Origin: RYN-230 sp963844695
Lineage (GTDB): Bacteria > Actinomycetota > Actinomycetes > Streptosporangiales > Streptosporangiaceae
Assembly (NCBI GenBank): GCA_963844695.1
Contig: CAWJPL010000027.1
Span: forward strand, 62,001-126,000
Length of the DNA stretch: 64,000 nucleotides
Reading direction: 5' to 3'
The notes beneath the pieces were generated by a model. The model saw nothing but the letters and a program-made list of their open reading frames with translations. It was not told the origin of the DNA and searched no databases. A program made the translations under genes and the position numbers. This document shows, in pieces, positions 25,413-33,050 of this stretch. Position 1 is the stretch's first letter, and every line of letters begins with the position of its first letter.

Positions 25413-26801
25413 ATGCCCGCGTTCCTGCTGCCGGATCTCGGCGAGGGCCTCACCGAGGCCGAGATCGTCACCTGGCGGGTCCAGGCCGGTGACGTCGTGG
25501 CCGTTGACCAGACGGTGGTCGAGGTGGAGACGGCCAAAGCCGTGGTCGAGGTGCCGGTCCCCTTCGCCGGCCGGGTGACCGCCCTGCACGGCGAGCCCGG
25601 CGACGTGCTGGCCGTCGGGGCACCGCTGATCACCGTCGCCGGGACGAACGGCGAGCGTGACCCGTCACCGGCCCAGGACCTGGGTAACGGGCGTCTCGCG
25701 ACTCCGTTCGCGGAGCCAGGCGTGGCCACGCCGGACCCAGCCGTCAACGGTGGCGCCGTCAACCATGACGCCGTCAGCCACGACGCTGGCCACCAGGACG
25801 GCGAGAGCGGGAACGTCCTCATCGGCTACGGCACTTCTGCGGACCGCAGGCGCCGCCGCGCACGTGCCGATCAGCCGCCCCCCTCGGGCGGCCGGGTGCC
25901 CGTCGTCTCACCGCTGGTCCGGCGGCTGGCCCGCGAGGCCGGCCTGGACATCACCGCCATCCAGGGATCCGGCCGGGACGGCCTGATTACCCGCCGCGAC
26001 GTGGATCTGGCCATGAAAGCTCACGGTGGCGAAGCTCAGGCACCGGCACCGGCACCGGCACCGGACACCAGCCCGAACCCCCAGCCGGCCGGCGTTCCGG
26101 AACGGGGGACCAACGGTGTCGCGCGTATTCCGATACGGGGTGTGCGCAAAGCGGTCGCGGACAAGCTCAGCCGGTCACGGCGGGAGATCCCGGAGGCGAC
26201 CGTCTGGGTCGACGTTGACGCCACCGAACTGATCAGGCTGCGCGCGACCCTGAACGCGGACGAGTCCGCGCCCAAGATCAGCTTGCTGGCGATGTTTTCC
26301 AGGTACGCCATCCTCGGACTGCGCCGCTATCCCGAGCTCAACGCCCGGATCGAAGGCGACGAGATAGTGCTGGGCCCCGCGGTGCACCTGGGGTTCGCGG
26401 CCCAGACCGACCGGGGCCTCATGGTGCCGGTCGTGGCTGACGCGCAGGGCTGCACACTGGAGCAGCTCTCCCTGACGCTGGCCGAGCGTACCCAGCGGGC
26501 CCGGGACGGCCAGCTCGGTCCCGCCGAGCTGACGGGCGGGACGTTCACGATCAACAACTACGGCGTGTTCGGCGTGGACGGCTCGGCGGCCATCATCAAT
26601 CATCCCGAGGTGGCCATCCTGGGGATCGGCCGGATCATCGAGCGCCCCTGGGTCGTCGACGGCCAGATCGTGGCCCGGCAGATGACCCAGCTCACGCTCG
26701 CCTTCGATCACCGGGTCTGCGACGGCGGCACCGCCGGAGGCTTCCTGCGCTTCGTCGCCGACTGCGTGGAGTCCCCGGCGCAGGCCATCCGGAACATGTG
26801 A
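25413..26801 (+). CDS. Dihydrolipoamide acyltransferase (E2)
   Basis: A 462-residue E2 core enzyme. Domains in order: lipoyl domain (1-80) with the lipoylated Lys in VEVETAKAVVEV; a Pro/Ala/Asp-rich linker; the E1/E3-binding domain (PVVSPLVRRLAREAGLDIT...GLITRRDVD, about 165-205); a second Ala-Pro linker with the (AP)4 run; and the catalytic CAT domain to the end with the active-site motif FDHRVCDGG. A single lipoyl domain is seen. No E3 gene follows; dihydrolipoamide dehydrogenase must be supplied from elsewhere. Converges on the GntR gene 33 bases away. Confidence 0.94.
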   Translation: MPAFLLPDLGEGLTEAEIVTWRVQAGDVVAVDQTVVEVETAKAVVEVPVPFAGRVTALHGEPGDVLAVGAPLITVAGTNGERDPSPAQDLGNGRLATPFAEPGVATPDPAVNGGAVNHDAVSHDAGHQDGESGNVLIGYGTSADRRRRRARADQPPPSGGRVPVVSPLVRRLAREAGLDITAIQGSGRDGLITRRDVDLAMKAHGGEAQAPAPAPAPDTSPNPQPAGVPERGTNGVARIPIRGVRKAVADKLSRSRREIPEATVWVDVDATELIRLRATLNADESAPKISLLAMFSRYAILGLRRYPELNARIEGDEIVLGPAVHLGFAAQTDRGLMVPVVADAQGCTLEQLSLTLAERTQRARDGQLGPAELTGGTFTINNYGVFGVDGSAAIINHPEVAILGIGRIIERPWVVDGQIVARQMTQLTLAFDHRVCDGGTAGGFLRFVADCVESPAQAIRNM

Positions 26802-26833
26802 GAGTCATCCGCCGGTCGCCCGCGCGTTCCTGG

Positions 26834-27061
26834 TCACCTGCTGACAAAGAACCCCCGGCCTATGCGCGGGATGATCAACCCCTCATCCTTCAGCGTGCTG
26901 AGGCTGCGCTCGACTGTCCCGGTTGACACCTCGTACTCCTGGGCCAGGGACTTGATCGACGGGATGCGTCCCGCGAGCTGGCCTGACTTGATCTGCTCGC
27001 GGAGCAGGTTCGACAGCTGCTCGTGCAGGTCTACCGGCGAGTCGTGGTCGAGCATGATCAC
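26834..27061 (-). CDS. Short GntR-family DNA-binding regulator
   Basis: A 73-75 residue protein consisting only of the GntR winged HTH (LHEQLSNLLREQIKSGQLAGRIPSIKSLAQEYEVSTGTVERSLSTLKDEGLI), ending just after it; no effector domain. GTG 27061 or ATG 27055 may start. Minimal GntR proteins like this are common in actinomycetes, often beside a small hypothetical gene or on integrative elements. The near-perfect palindrome 44 bases upstream is its probable operator. The ligand, if any, cannot be guessed. Confidence 0.85.
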   Translation of the reverse strand: MIMLDHDSPVDLHEQLSNLLREQIKSGQLAGRIPSIKSLAQEYEVSTGTVERSLSTLKDEGLIIPRIGRGFFVSR

Positions 27062-27104
27062 ACCCTAGGTCCCATCAGGCACGATAGAGATTCCTGGGGC
27101 TCTA

Positions 27105-27126
27105 ATTGGGTCCAGTTGGACCCAAT
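27105..27126. promoter_or_regulatory. GntR operator candidate, 10-bp arms with 2-bp centre
   Basis: ATTGGGTCCA, GT, TGGACCCAAT: perfect arms in the 83-bp gap between the divergent GntR gene and the small gene at 27145, placed to control both promoters. TAGGTA right after it could be the -10 box for the plus-strand gene. Confidence 0.65.
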
Positions 27127-27144
27127 AGGTAACACTGGGGTTCT

Positions 27145-27369
27145 GTGTCATCCATGGATGGTGACCGCAGCTCGTCGTTAAGTGACGACCAGCAGTTCCG
27201 GGCCGAGCTGGAGCGCCAGCGCCCAGAGTGCCGACTCGAGTGGAGCGAAGGAACAAAGGCGTGGGGTGTGGTGGTCAGCCTCAGCCCCACAGCGACGCGC
27301 TACGTCGTCGGCCCCACGCTGGCCGATCTGGTGGTCAAGCTCGGACTTGAAGGGAGCGAAGCGGGATGA
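27145..27369 (+). CDS. Small hypothetical protein divergent from GntR
   Basis: A 74-residue protein (GTG 27145; ATG 27154 possible). The N-terminus is Ser/Asp-rich; the core (RAELERQRPECRLEWSEGTKAWGVVVSLSPTATRYV, then GPTLADLVVKLGL) looks like a small alpha-beta fold with no catalytic motif, signal or membrane span. I do not recognise the family beyond small partners of GntR genes in actinomycetes. Coding is supported by GC-rich third positions and by the shared palindrome. Confidence 0.6.
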   Translation: MSSMDGDRSSSLSDDQQFRAELERQRPECRLEWSEGTKAWGVVVSLSPTATRYVVGPTLADLVVKLGLEGSEAG

Positions 27370-27388
27370 GCGTTGAGGTTGTGCCTGA

Positions 27389-28261
27389 TCAGTCCGAAAA
27401 GAACAGATGTTCCGGGGACTCGACCAGGATCTGGTGCCGGTCCGCCTCGTCGGGCGCCCAGTCGGCCAGCAGGTTCAGCAGCTCGCCGGTGTCGCGTTGC
27501 CCGTCTGGCAGGTGCGGCCAGTCCGACCCCCAGATCAGCCGGTCCGGCCGGGTGGACACCAGCGCGCGGCCCACCGGCGCGACGTAGCTCAGCGGCCGGG
27601 ACTTGGCGATCCGGTACGGTCCGGACAGCTTGATCCAGCAGCTGCCCTGGGCCAGCACGCCGAGCAGCCGGTCGAAGTCGGCCGGGGTCAGCCCGTCTGC
27701 TTCCAGCATGTAGCCCATGTGGTCGATGACGAACGGGTCCTCAAGGCCGGCCAGGAACGGCAGCAGGTCCCGGACGATGGTGCCGGGTGTGTAGAACTGG
27801 ATGTGCCAGCCGCGCGGTGCGGCCCGGGCGGCCATCCGGCGTACGTAGCCGATGATCTCGGCCGTGGGCCAGTTCGCCCGGGCGAACAGGTCGAGCCGGA
27901 TCGCCCGCACGCCGAGTTCGTGATAGCGGTCGAGTTCGGCGTCGCTGGTCTCCTCCTCGATGCGGACGACGCCGCGCGCCCGCGGGCCGAGGCGGCGGAG
28001 CACCTCGGCGAGCAGGCGGTTGTCCGTGCCGTAGAAGGTCGGCTGGACCAGCACCATGCGCTCGATCCCGAGCACCCCGGTCATCCGCAGGTACTGCTCG
28101 AGCGTGCCGTCCGGGAACGTGTACAGCGGGTCGGGGACGTGCGGGAAACCCGGCTCGAACACGTGGAAATGGGCGTCGCACGCGCGGGGCGGCATCGTGA
28201 AACGCGGCCGGGTGTTGCTCTCAGCCGGCCGCATCGGCGTGGTCTGCAGTATCCCGGTCAT
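27389..28261 (-). CDS. Amidohydrolase (LigI / 2-pyrone-4,6-dicarboxylate lactonase-like)
   Basis: A 290-residue TIM-barrel metallohydrolase of the amidohydrolase_2 family. Seen: the first-strand metal motif CDAHFHVFEPG, the FVIDHMGYM strand with a catalytic-position His, and the C-terminal LIWGSDWPHLP with the conserved Asp. Relatives open lactones such as 2-pyrone-4,6-dicarboxylate or decarboxylate aromatic acids. The ATG overlaps the HpcH-type aldolase stop (TGATG): last gene of a four-gene minus-strand unit. A hydrolase followed by an aldolase suggests breakdown of a lactone or oxo-acid into pyruvate plus an aldehyde (inference). Confidence 0.85.
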   Translation of the reverse strand: MTGILQTTPMRPAESNTRPRFTMPPRACDAHFHVFEPGFPHVPDPLYTFPDGTLEQYLRMTGVLGIERMVLVQPTFYGTDNRLLAEVLRRLGPRARGVVRIEEETSDAELDRYHELGVRAIRLDLFARANWPTAEIIGYVRRMAARAAPRGWHIQFYTPGTIVRDLLPFLAGLEDPFVIDHMGYMLEADGLTPADFDRLLGVLAQGSCWIKLSGPYRIAKSRPLSYVAPVGRALVSTRPDRLIWGSDWPHLPDGQRDTGELLNLLADWAPDEADRHQILVESPEHLFFSD

Positions 28262-29106
28262 CAGTCCCGTTCTCTCCTCGTCCCGGCACCGCCTGACCCA
28301 GCACCGCGCCAGTGGCTGAACGTCTTCGCCCGGGCTGCGGCGCCGGCGAACAGCAGATCCGTGTCGGTCCCGGCCAGCTGGAGCGGGCAGACGCCGAGCG
28401 GCTCCAGGCTGGCCAGCAGGTCCAGGTCCGCGATCCCGCCCACCATGAGCAGCTTCCCGTGCCGACGGCAGGCGTCCGCCGCCGTGGCCACCGCGTCGCG
28501 GACCCGGGGGTCGTCGTAGCGCCCCGGCACGCCCAGCTCGGCGGTGAGGTCGTTGGCGCCGATGGCCAGCATGTCCACGCCGTCGAGCTGCGCGATCGCG
28601 TCGGCGCGGGCGACGCCGCCGGGTGTCTCGAGCAGGATCGTCACGATCGTGGCCTGGTCGAGGGCCGGGTTGAGCTCCGCCGCGGGTCTGGGCCGCAGGC
28701 CGAGTTGCGGCACCATCGCGAGCTGCGAGCGCTGGCCGCGCGGAGCGAACCGGCAGGCCCGGCTCACCGTCCGGGCCTGGTCCACGGTCTCGATCCGCGG
28801 CGCGATGACGCCCTGGGCCCCGCAGTCGAGCAGCCGCCCGATCGCGCCGTACTCCCGCTCCGGCACCCGGACGAACGGCGTCAGGCCGAGATCGCCCGCG
28901 GTCGCGCAGAGCTGGGCGGCCACGTCGAGCGGCATGGTCGAGTGCTCGAGGTCGACCATCACCGCGTGGTATCCGGCCTCGCGCGCGACGCGCACGACAT
29001 CGGCGGTCCGGCTGCTGCGGACGCCCAGCATCAGGGTCAGCTCACCGGCGCGCAGCCGATCCAGGAACGGGTTGCGGCGGACGTCTGCGCCGTGCGCGTC
29101 AGGCAT
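28261..29106 (-). CDS. HpcH/HpaI-type class II aldolase
   Basis: A 281-residue metal-dependent aldolase of the HpcH/HpaI/citrate lyase family, splitting 2-keto-3-deoxy or 4-hydroxy-2-oxo acids to pyruvate and an aldehyde. Seen: GYHAVMVDLEHSTMPLD (first catalytic loop with His), ALDCGAQGV-type strand (here LLDCGAQGVIAPRIETVDQA) and TILLETPGGVARADAIAQLDGVDMLAIGANDLTAELG, with the metal-binding Glu and Asp. ATG 29106 is preceded by GGAAAGGGA. A Gly/Arg-rich tail ends the protein. Co-transcribed with the amidohydrolase. Confidence 0.87.
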   Translation of the reverse strand: MPDAHGADVRRNPFLDRLRAGELTLMLGVRSSRTADVVRVAREAGYHAVMVDLEHSTMPLDVAAQLCATAGDLGLTPFVRVPEREYGAIGRLLDCGAQGVIAPRIETVDQARTVSRACRFAPRGQRSQLAMVPQLGLRPRPAAELNPALDQATIVTILLETPGGVARADAIAQLDGVDMLAIGANDLTAELGVPGRYDDPRVRDAVATAADACRRHGKLLMVGGIADLDLLASLEPLGVCPLQLAGTDTDLLFAGAAARAKTFSHWRGAGSGGAGTRRERD

Positions 29107-29143
29107 GGCTAGTCCCTTTCCTTTCCCTAACGCCATCGCGGCG

Positions 29144-30358
29144 TCACGCGCCCCGCCCCGGGCCTGCGGAATGCGTGGCCGGACCGGCCGCGCCGACGGG
29201 CGGATACGGTTCGCCGTCCAGCCCGGGGACGGTGACGGCGGACGGATCGTTGTCGCTGCGGATGAGCTGCAGGCTGGCGTAGTCGGTGACAGCGCCGGAG
29301 AGCAGCTGGCGGGGATCTTCCATCACGACGCGCATCCGGGTGCTCAGCCCGAGCCAGTCGTCCGGACCGGCCAGGGCCGGTTTCTCCGGCACGCTCACCG
29401 AGTCCGGACCGACGCGGGCCCGGCCCGCCGGGCGTGCCTCGAAGCGCGGGTAGCCCTCGAACATCTGCCCGCCCAGGTCACAGGTGGCCCGCATGGTAGC
29501 CCAGAGCTGGCGGTACCCGGCCTCGAGCGAGGCCACGGCGGCCAGGTTCCTTCCGTCGAAGGCCGGGAAGACCGGGGCGTGCGGCGCGATGAACAGCCGG
29601 CCCGCGGCCAGCCTCCCGCGCGACGCGGCCCGCACGATCCCGGCCACGCTGTTGGACTCCTCGGTGACGCCCGCGGTCGGGCGCCCGGCCCGGCCCGCGA
29701 TGATCACCATCGCGCGTTCCCAGCCCACGTCGAGCCCGTCGAACCAGGCGATGAGCCGGTGCGCGATGTCCAGGCCGGACAGGAAGAAGGTCGCGATCAT
29801 GACCCGGCTGAACGGGACGGGGAGGTCGCGGGCCGGGCCGTCCAGGTAGTCCCGGCGAACCGTGCCCATGGTGAGACAGGACGGGTCGTCCAGGGCCTGT
29901 TCCAGGCGGCGTTCGGTCAGCCGGCAGCTGTAGTCGACCATCGCCGCGATCGCCCGTTCCCGGCCGTCGAACGCGCGCACCGCGATCTGGTCCCGCCACA
30001 GTCCAGCCGAGCTGGCGGCCCGCGCGGCCCGGCACGCGTGCAGCAGGCGATCAGCGTCGGCCCGCCAGTGGCCGGCCGGGTCGGCCTCGCGCATCCGGGC
30101 CAGGCTGGCCAGCGCCGGGCCGAGGTGGGACACCGCGGCCAGTTCCTTGAACCCGCGGGTGGACAACCGGTAGGCCTCGACGGCCGGAGCTGCCCCTCCA
30201 CCCGGGAAAAGGGCGACGTCTGTGCCGGTGGCCACGATCAGCGGGTCGGCCGCCGTGTCGCGGGCCACCGTCTCGGCGACGTGCGCGCCGATGCTGGCCG
30301 GACCTCCGGTATACGCCGTGAACAACTCGACCAGCTCGGCACTCTCGGACGGGGGCAT
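29144..30358 (-). CDS. Uncharacterised 404-residue protein (possibly DUF5624-like)
   Basis: No function known to me. The soluble, mostly helical sequence is strongly conserved in character: FTAYTGGPASIGAHVAETVA, then ADPLIVATGTDVALFPGGG, STRGFKELAAVSHLGPAL, LWRDQIAVRAFDGRERAIAAMVDYSC, the central VIIAGRAGRPTAGVTEESNSVAGIV, FIAPHAPVFPAF, and RMRVVMEDPRQLLSG. These invariant-looking Gly/Asn/His segments suggest an enzyme, but no standard cofactor motif is visible. From memory it resembles proteins labelled DUF5624. It starts seven bases after the beta-propeller gene and precedes the aldolase, so it belongs to the same operon. No signal peptide. Confidence 0.75.
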   Translation of the reverse strand: MPPSESAELVELFTAYTGGPASIGAHVAETVARDTAADPLIVATGTDVALFPGGGAAPAVEAYRLSTRGFKELAAVSHLGPALASLARMREADPAGHWRADADRLLHACRAARAASSAGLWRDQIAVRAFDGRERAIAAMVDYSCRLTERRLEQALDDPSCLTMGTVRRDYLDGPARDLPVPFSRVMIATFFLSGLDIAHRLIAWFDGLDVGWERAMVIIAGRAGRPTAGVTEESNSVAGIVRAASRGRLAAGRLFIAPHAPVFPAFDGRNLAAVASLEAGYRQLWATMRATCDLGGQMFEGYPRFEARPAGRARVGPDSVSVPEKPALAGPDDWLGLSTRMRVVMEDPRQLLSGAVTDYASLQLIRSDNDPSAVTVPGLDGEPYPPVGAAGPATHSAGPGRGA

Positions 30359-30365
30359 CGGCAGC

Positions 30366-31463
30366 TCAGCGGGGTGGCAGGGACAGGGAGTAGCGGACGG
30401 TCTCGGCCGCGAAGCGCAGCTGCGGCGTGAGCGAGTTGGACACGACCAGTTCGACGGCGTCTGCGCCGTCGCCGAGCACTGCGACGTCGGTACCGCCGCA
30501 GGTGGGGAACCGGGCGACCTCCCGCAGCGCCCCGTCTTCCCACGCGTAGACCTGCGAGTCGAGGACCGGGCGGGGGTCGGCGGGCGTCCCGAGGATGAAG
30601 TTGATCCGGACGACCAGCAGGTGGCCCTGGGTGCGCACGACCGCGAGTTCGCGTGCGCCGAGTCCGTCGAGCGCCTGGACGTCTGCGAACCGTTCGCCGT
30701 CCCAGCGCATGACCCGGACCGGCGCTGAGATACAGGCGACGACGAGGTAGGCCGTCCCGCCGTCAGAGAACGTGGCGAAGGCGCGCCCGGCGGCGGGGGC
30801 CAGCGTCTGGTGCGGCCGCAGCTGGTCACCGTCCCAGCGATAGAGCAGGCTCGCCCCGGCGTGTTCCGCGTGCGCCACGAAGAACGTGCCGCCGACCGTG
30901 AAGCTGTGCCAGTTGTAGGCCCAGCGGGACGGGATCCGCTGCTGCTGCGCGAACGACGAGCCGTCCCACTCATAGACGACCGAGTCGCGGTTGCGGTCCT
31001 CGTCTCCGGGGTGGACGACGCCCTGGGCCAGCCCGAGGAAATGCCGGCCGCCGACGCTCCAGTGCTTCCACTGCTTGGCCGCGAACGTCGGGACCCGCTG
31101 GAACGGCACGAACCCATCCCGGTCCCAGACGAAGATGGGTGACTCGGCGGCGAACTCATAGGGTCCGGACCCGGTCCTGATACTGGCCACGGCGAGGAAC
31201 GAGCGTCCGCCGATGGTGAAGAACTCCGCGTCCTCGCCACCCGGGGCGGCCAGCGCCGACCACGGCTCGTACCGGCCGTCCGTGAGCTCCAGCAGCAGCA
31301 GCTCGGTGTCGCTGTCACCGCCGTTCATCCCCGGCGGGCTGCCGGGCGCGTCGCGGGCCAGCTGCGGGATGGCCAGCAGCCGCCGCCCCGCCACCGAGAA
31401 GGCGGCCACGGCCCGGGCACCGGACGTGGGTATCCGTTGCGTCTCGGTGAGGGTCGCCCGCAT
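30366..31463 (-). CDS. EPTP/EAR-repeat beta-propeller protein
   Basis: A 365-residue protein made of about seven repeats of some 48 residues, each with the pattern F-x-x-x-Q-x-I/L ... F ... G-x-x-F/Y-L-x-V-A: PFQRVPTFAAKQWKHWSVGG, FAQQQRIPSRWAYNWHSFTVGG and LRPHQTLAPAAGRAFATFSDGG are examples, each followed by an FLGLA/FFVAHA/YLVVA strand. This is the epilepsy-associated (EAR/EPTP) propeller known from LGI proteins and rare in bacteria. No signal peptide is seen with the ATG 31463 start, so it is probably cytosolic. First gene of the unit with the unknown 404-residue protein, aldolase and amidohydrolase; binding or scaffolding is inferred. Confidence 0.8.
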   Translation of the reverse strand: MRATLTETQRIPTSGARAVAAFSVAGRRLLAIPQLARDAPGSPPGMNGGDSDTELLLLELTDGRYEPWSALAAPGGEDAEFFTIGGRSFLAVASIRTGSGPYEFAAESPIFVWDRDGFVPFQRVPTFAAKQWKHWSVGGRHFLGLAQGVVHPGDEDRNRDSVVYEWDGSSFAQQQRIPSRWAYNWHSFTVGGTFFVAHAEHAGASLLYRWDGDQLRPHQTLAPAAGRAFATFSDGGTAYLVVACISAPVRVMRWDGERFADVQALDGLGARELAVVRTQGHLLVVRINFILGTPADPRPVLDSQVYAWEDGALREVARFPTCGGTDVAVLGDGADAVELVVSNSLTPQLRFAAETVRYSLSLPPR

Positions 31464-31498
31464 GGTCTCACTACAGCAATCGCTGGCTGCCCACGACA

Positions 31499-31515
31499 AG
31501 TAATCTGGAGTTACT
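31499..31515. promoter_or_regulatory. Candidate LysR-binding box
   Basis: AGTAA, seven bases, TTACT, containing the T-N11-A pattern (31501 to 31513) typical of LysR sites, in the 85-bp gap between the divergent propeller operon and the LysR gene. Confidence 0.45.
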
Positions 31516-31548
31516 ATCCGCGACAGATGGCGTTAGTGGATGTGACGC

Positions 31549-32508
31549 ATGCTCGATGTCCGCAAGCTCGTCATGCTGCGGGCTGTGGCCGCCGAGGGCT
31601 CGATCGCGGCGGCCGCCCGGGCGCTCCGGTATACCCGGTCGGCCGTCTCGCAGCAGCTGTCGTCCCTGGAGACCGAGGCGGGCACCTCGCTCGTTGACCG
31701 GCGCGGCAACCGGGTCACCCTCACCCCGGCCGGCCGCGTGCTGCTCGAGCACACCGAACGGATCCTGGTCGAGCTGCGGGCCGCGGAAGCGACGCTGAGC
31801 GGGAACGACCAGGCCGTCAGCGGACGGCTCAGGGTCGGCGTGCCGTTCCGCGAGGGCCCGCAGATCATGAGCCACGCGCTGATGGAGGTGCGCCGGCAGT
31901 TCCCGAAGATCGAGATCCAGCTCATCGCCAGCACCGACGAGACCAGCGCCGACGCGGTCCTGCGCGACCAGCTCGACATGGCGATCGTGTCCCGCTTCGG
32001 CGCGCCTGCGCCCCGGCCCCGGCCCGGGCTGCGCGAGTGGGACCTCGGCCACGACGCGCTCCGGCTCTGCGTGCCGGCCGGGCACCGGCTGGCCCGGGCC
32101 GACCAGGCCACCATGGCCGAACTGAGCGGCGAAGCCTGGATCGTCTGCCCGGGCAGCACCCTCGGGCGCCTGGTCCTGGCCCTGTGCGTGTCGGCCGGCT
32201 TCCAGCCGGAACTGGCCGCCTCGGTAGACGACATCGGCACGGCGGTCAGCCTGGTCGGGATCGGCTGGGGGGTGACCATCGCCCCGCAGCGGACCCCGGC
32301 CGGCACCGGCATGCCGGTGGCCCGCGTCCCCATCGCGGGCGTGAGCACGACGCGGCACACCATCTTGATGGTCCGCGACGGCGAGCAGGCGTTTCCTCCG
32401 ATCGCCGCGGCCGTCACCGCGGTCCGCGGGGTGAGCGCGCGCCGGTGGCGGGCCCCCGCCCCGGACCAGGGCCCGACCCGGGAGACAGGCAGCGGCTTCC
32501 CGGCCTGA
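31549..32508 (+). CDS. LysR-family transcriptional regulator
   Basis: A 319-residue LysR protein. N-terminal HTH MLDVRKLVMLRAVAAEGSIAAAARALRYTRSAVSQQLSSLE (1-60), the linker helix, then a periplasmic-binding-like effector domain from about residue 92 (GRLRVGVPFREGPQI...) to 290, and a basic Pro-rich tail. Divergent from the propeller-aldolase operon and upstream of the cupin and isochorismatase-like genes, it is placed to regulate both. The effector is unknown, plausibly a substrate of that pathway. Confidence 0.9.
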   Translation: MLDVRKLVMLRAVAAEGSIAAAARALRYTRSAVSQQLSSLETEAGTSLVDRRGNRVTLTPAGRVLLEHTERILVELRAAEATLSGNDQAVSGRLRVGVPFREGPQIMSHALMEVRRQFPKIEIQLIASTDETSADAVLRDQLDMAIVSRFGAPAPRPRPGLREWDLGHDALRLCVPAGHRLARADQATMAELSGEAWIVCPGSTLGRLVLALCVSAGFQPELAASVDDIGTAVSLVGIGWGVTIAPQRTPAGTGMPVARVPIAGVSTTRHTILMVRDGEQAFPPIAAAVTAVRGVSARRWRAPAPDQGPTRETGSGFPA

Positions 32509-32558
32509 GCCCGCCGCGCGGCCGCCCGGGCGGGCTGGCGCGGCGCTCACGCAGGCCC

Positions 32559-32587
32559 TTGACACCTCCGGGGAACGCGCTGAGGCT
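32559..32587 (+). promoter_or_regulatory. Predicted promoter of the cupin-isochorismatase unit
   Basis: TTGACA (32559-32564), 17 bp, GAGGCT (32582-32587), about 50 bases before the cupin ATG, with GGAGGG as ribosome-binding site near 32624-32630. Confidence 0.4.
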
Positions 32588-32637
32588 GGCCGCCACCAAC
32601 CGCCTCAGGCCGGCGGTTCCAGCAGGAGGGTTCTGAC

Positions 32638-33012
32638 ATGCGGGCATCCAAAGTCGAACTGCCCATCTCCGCCCAGACCGCGGACTACACCGGCGTCTGG
32701 GCCGAGCTCGGTGACATGCACTACGCGTTCGAGACATGCGCGGCCGGATACGACATGGACGCCCTGGTCAAGATCTTCCCGGACCATGCCTGTCCGGTGG
32801 AGCACTGGGGTTTCGTCTTCCGCGGGCAGGTCCGGGTCGAGTACACCGACGGCCAGGAGGAGATCCTCAGCGCGGGTGACGCGTTCTACATTCCCCGCGG
32901 CCACCGTCCCTACATGCTGGCCGAGACCGAGTTGCTCCAGCTCACGCGCAAGTCGGAGCACAACGAACTGGTCCGCAAATTCGCCGCCGCCGGACTGTTC
33001 CCCAGCGAATGA
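32638..33012 (+). CDS. Cupin-domain protein
   Basis: A 124-residue single-domain cupin. The double-stranded beta-helix motifs are partly visible: HWGFVFRGQVRVEYTDGQEE (motif 1) and GDAFYIPRGHRPYMLAETELLQLT (motif 2), with one or two possible metal His residues. A strong GGAGGG ribosome-binding site precedes the ATG. Possible roles are a sugar or keto-acid isomerase or a small-molecule sensor. It lies 38 bases before the isochorismatase-like gene and downstream of the LysR gene. Confidence 0.8.
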   Translation: MRASKVELPISAQTADYTGVWAELGDMHYAFETCAAGYDMDALVKIFPDHACPVEHWGFVFRGQVRVEYTDGQEEILSAGDAFYIPRGHRPYMLAETELLQLTRKSEHNELVRKFAAAGLFPSE

Positions 33013-33050
33013 GCGGGCCCGGAAATCGCGCCCGGAAAGGGAGATGAGTC

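Noticed and set aside
26834..27369. Edge of an integrated mobile element suggested by the short GntR gene
   Set aside because: No integrase, replication or transfer gene, no tRNA and no direct repeats flank it; it is kept only as a regulatory pair.
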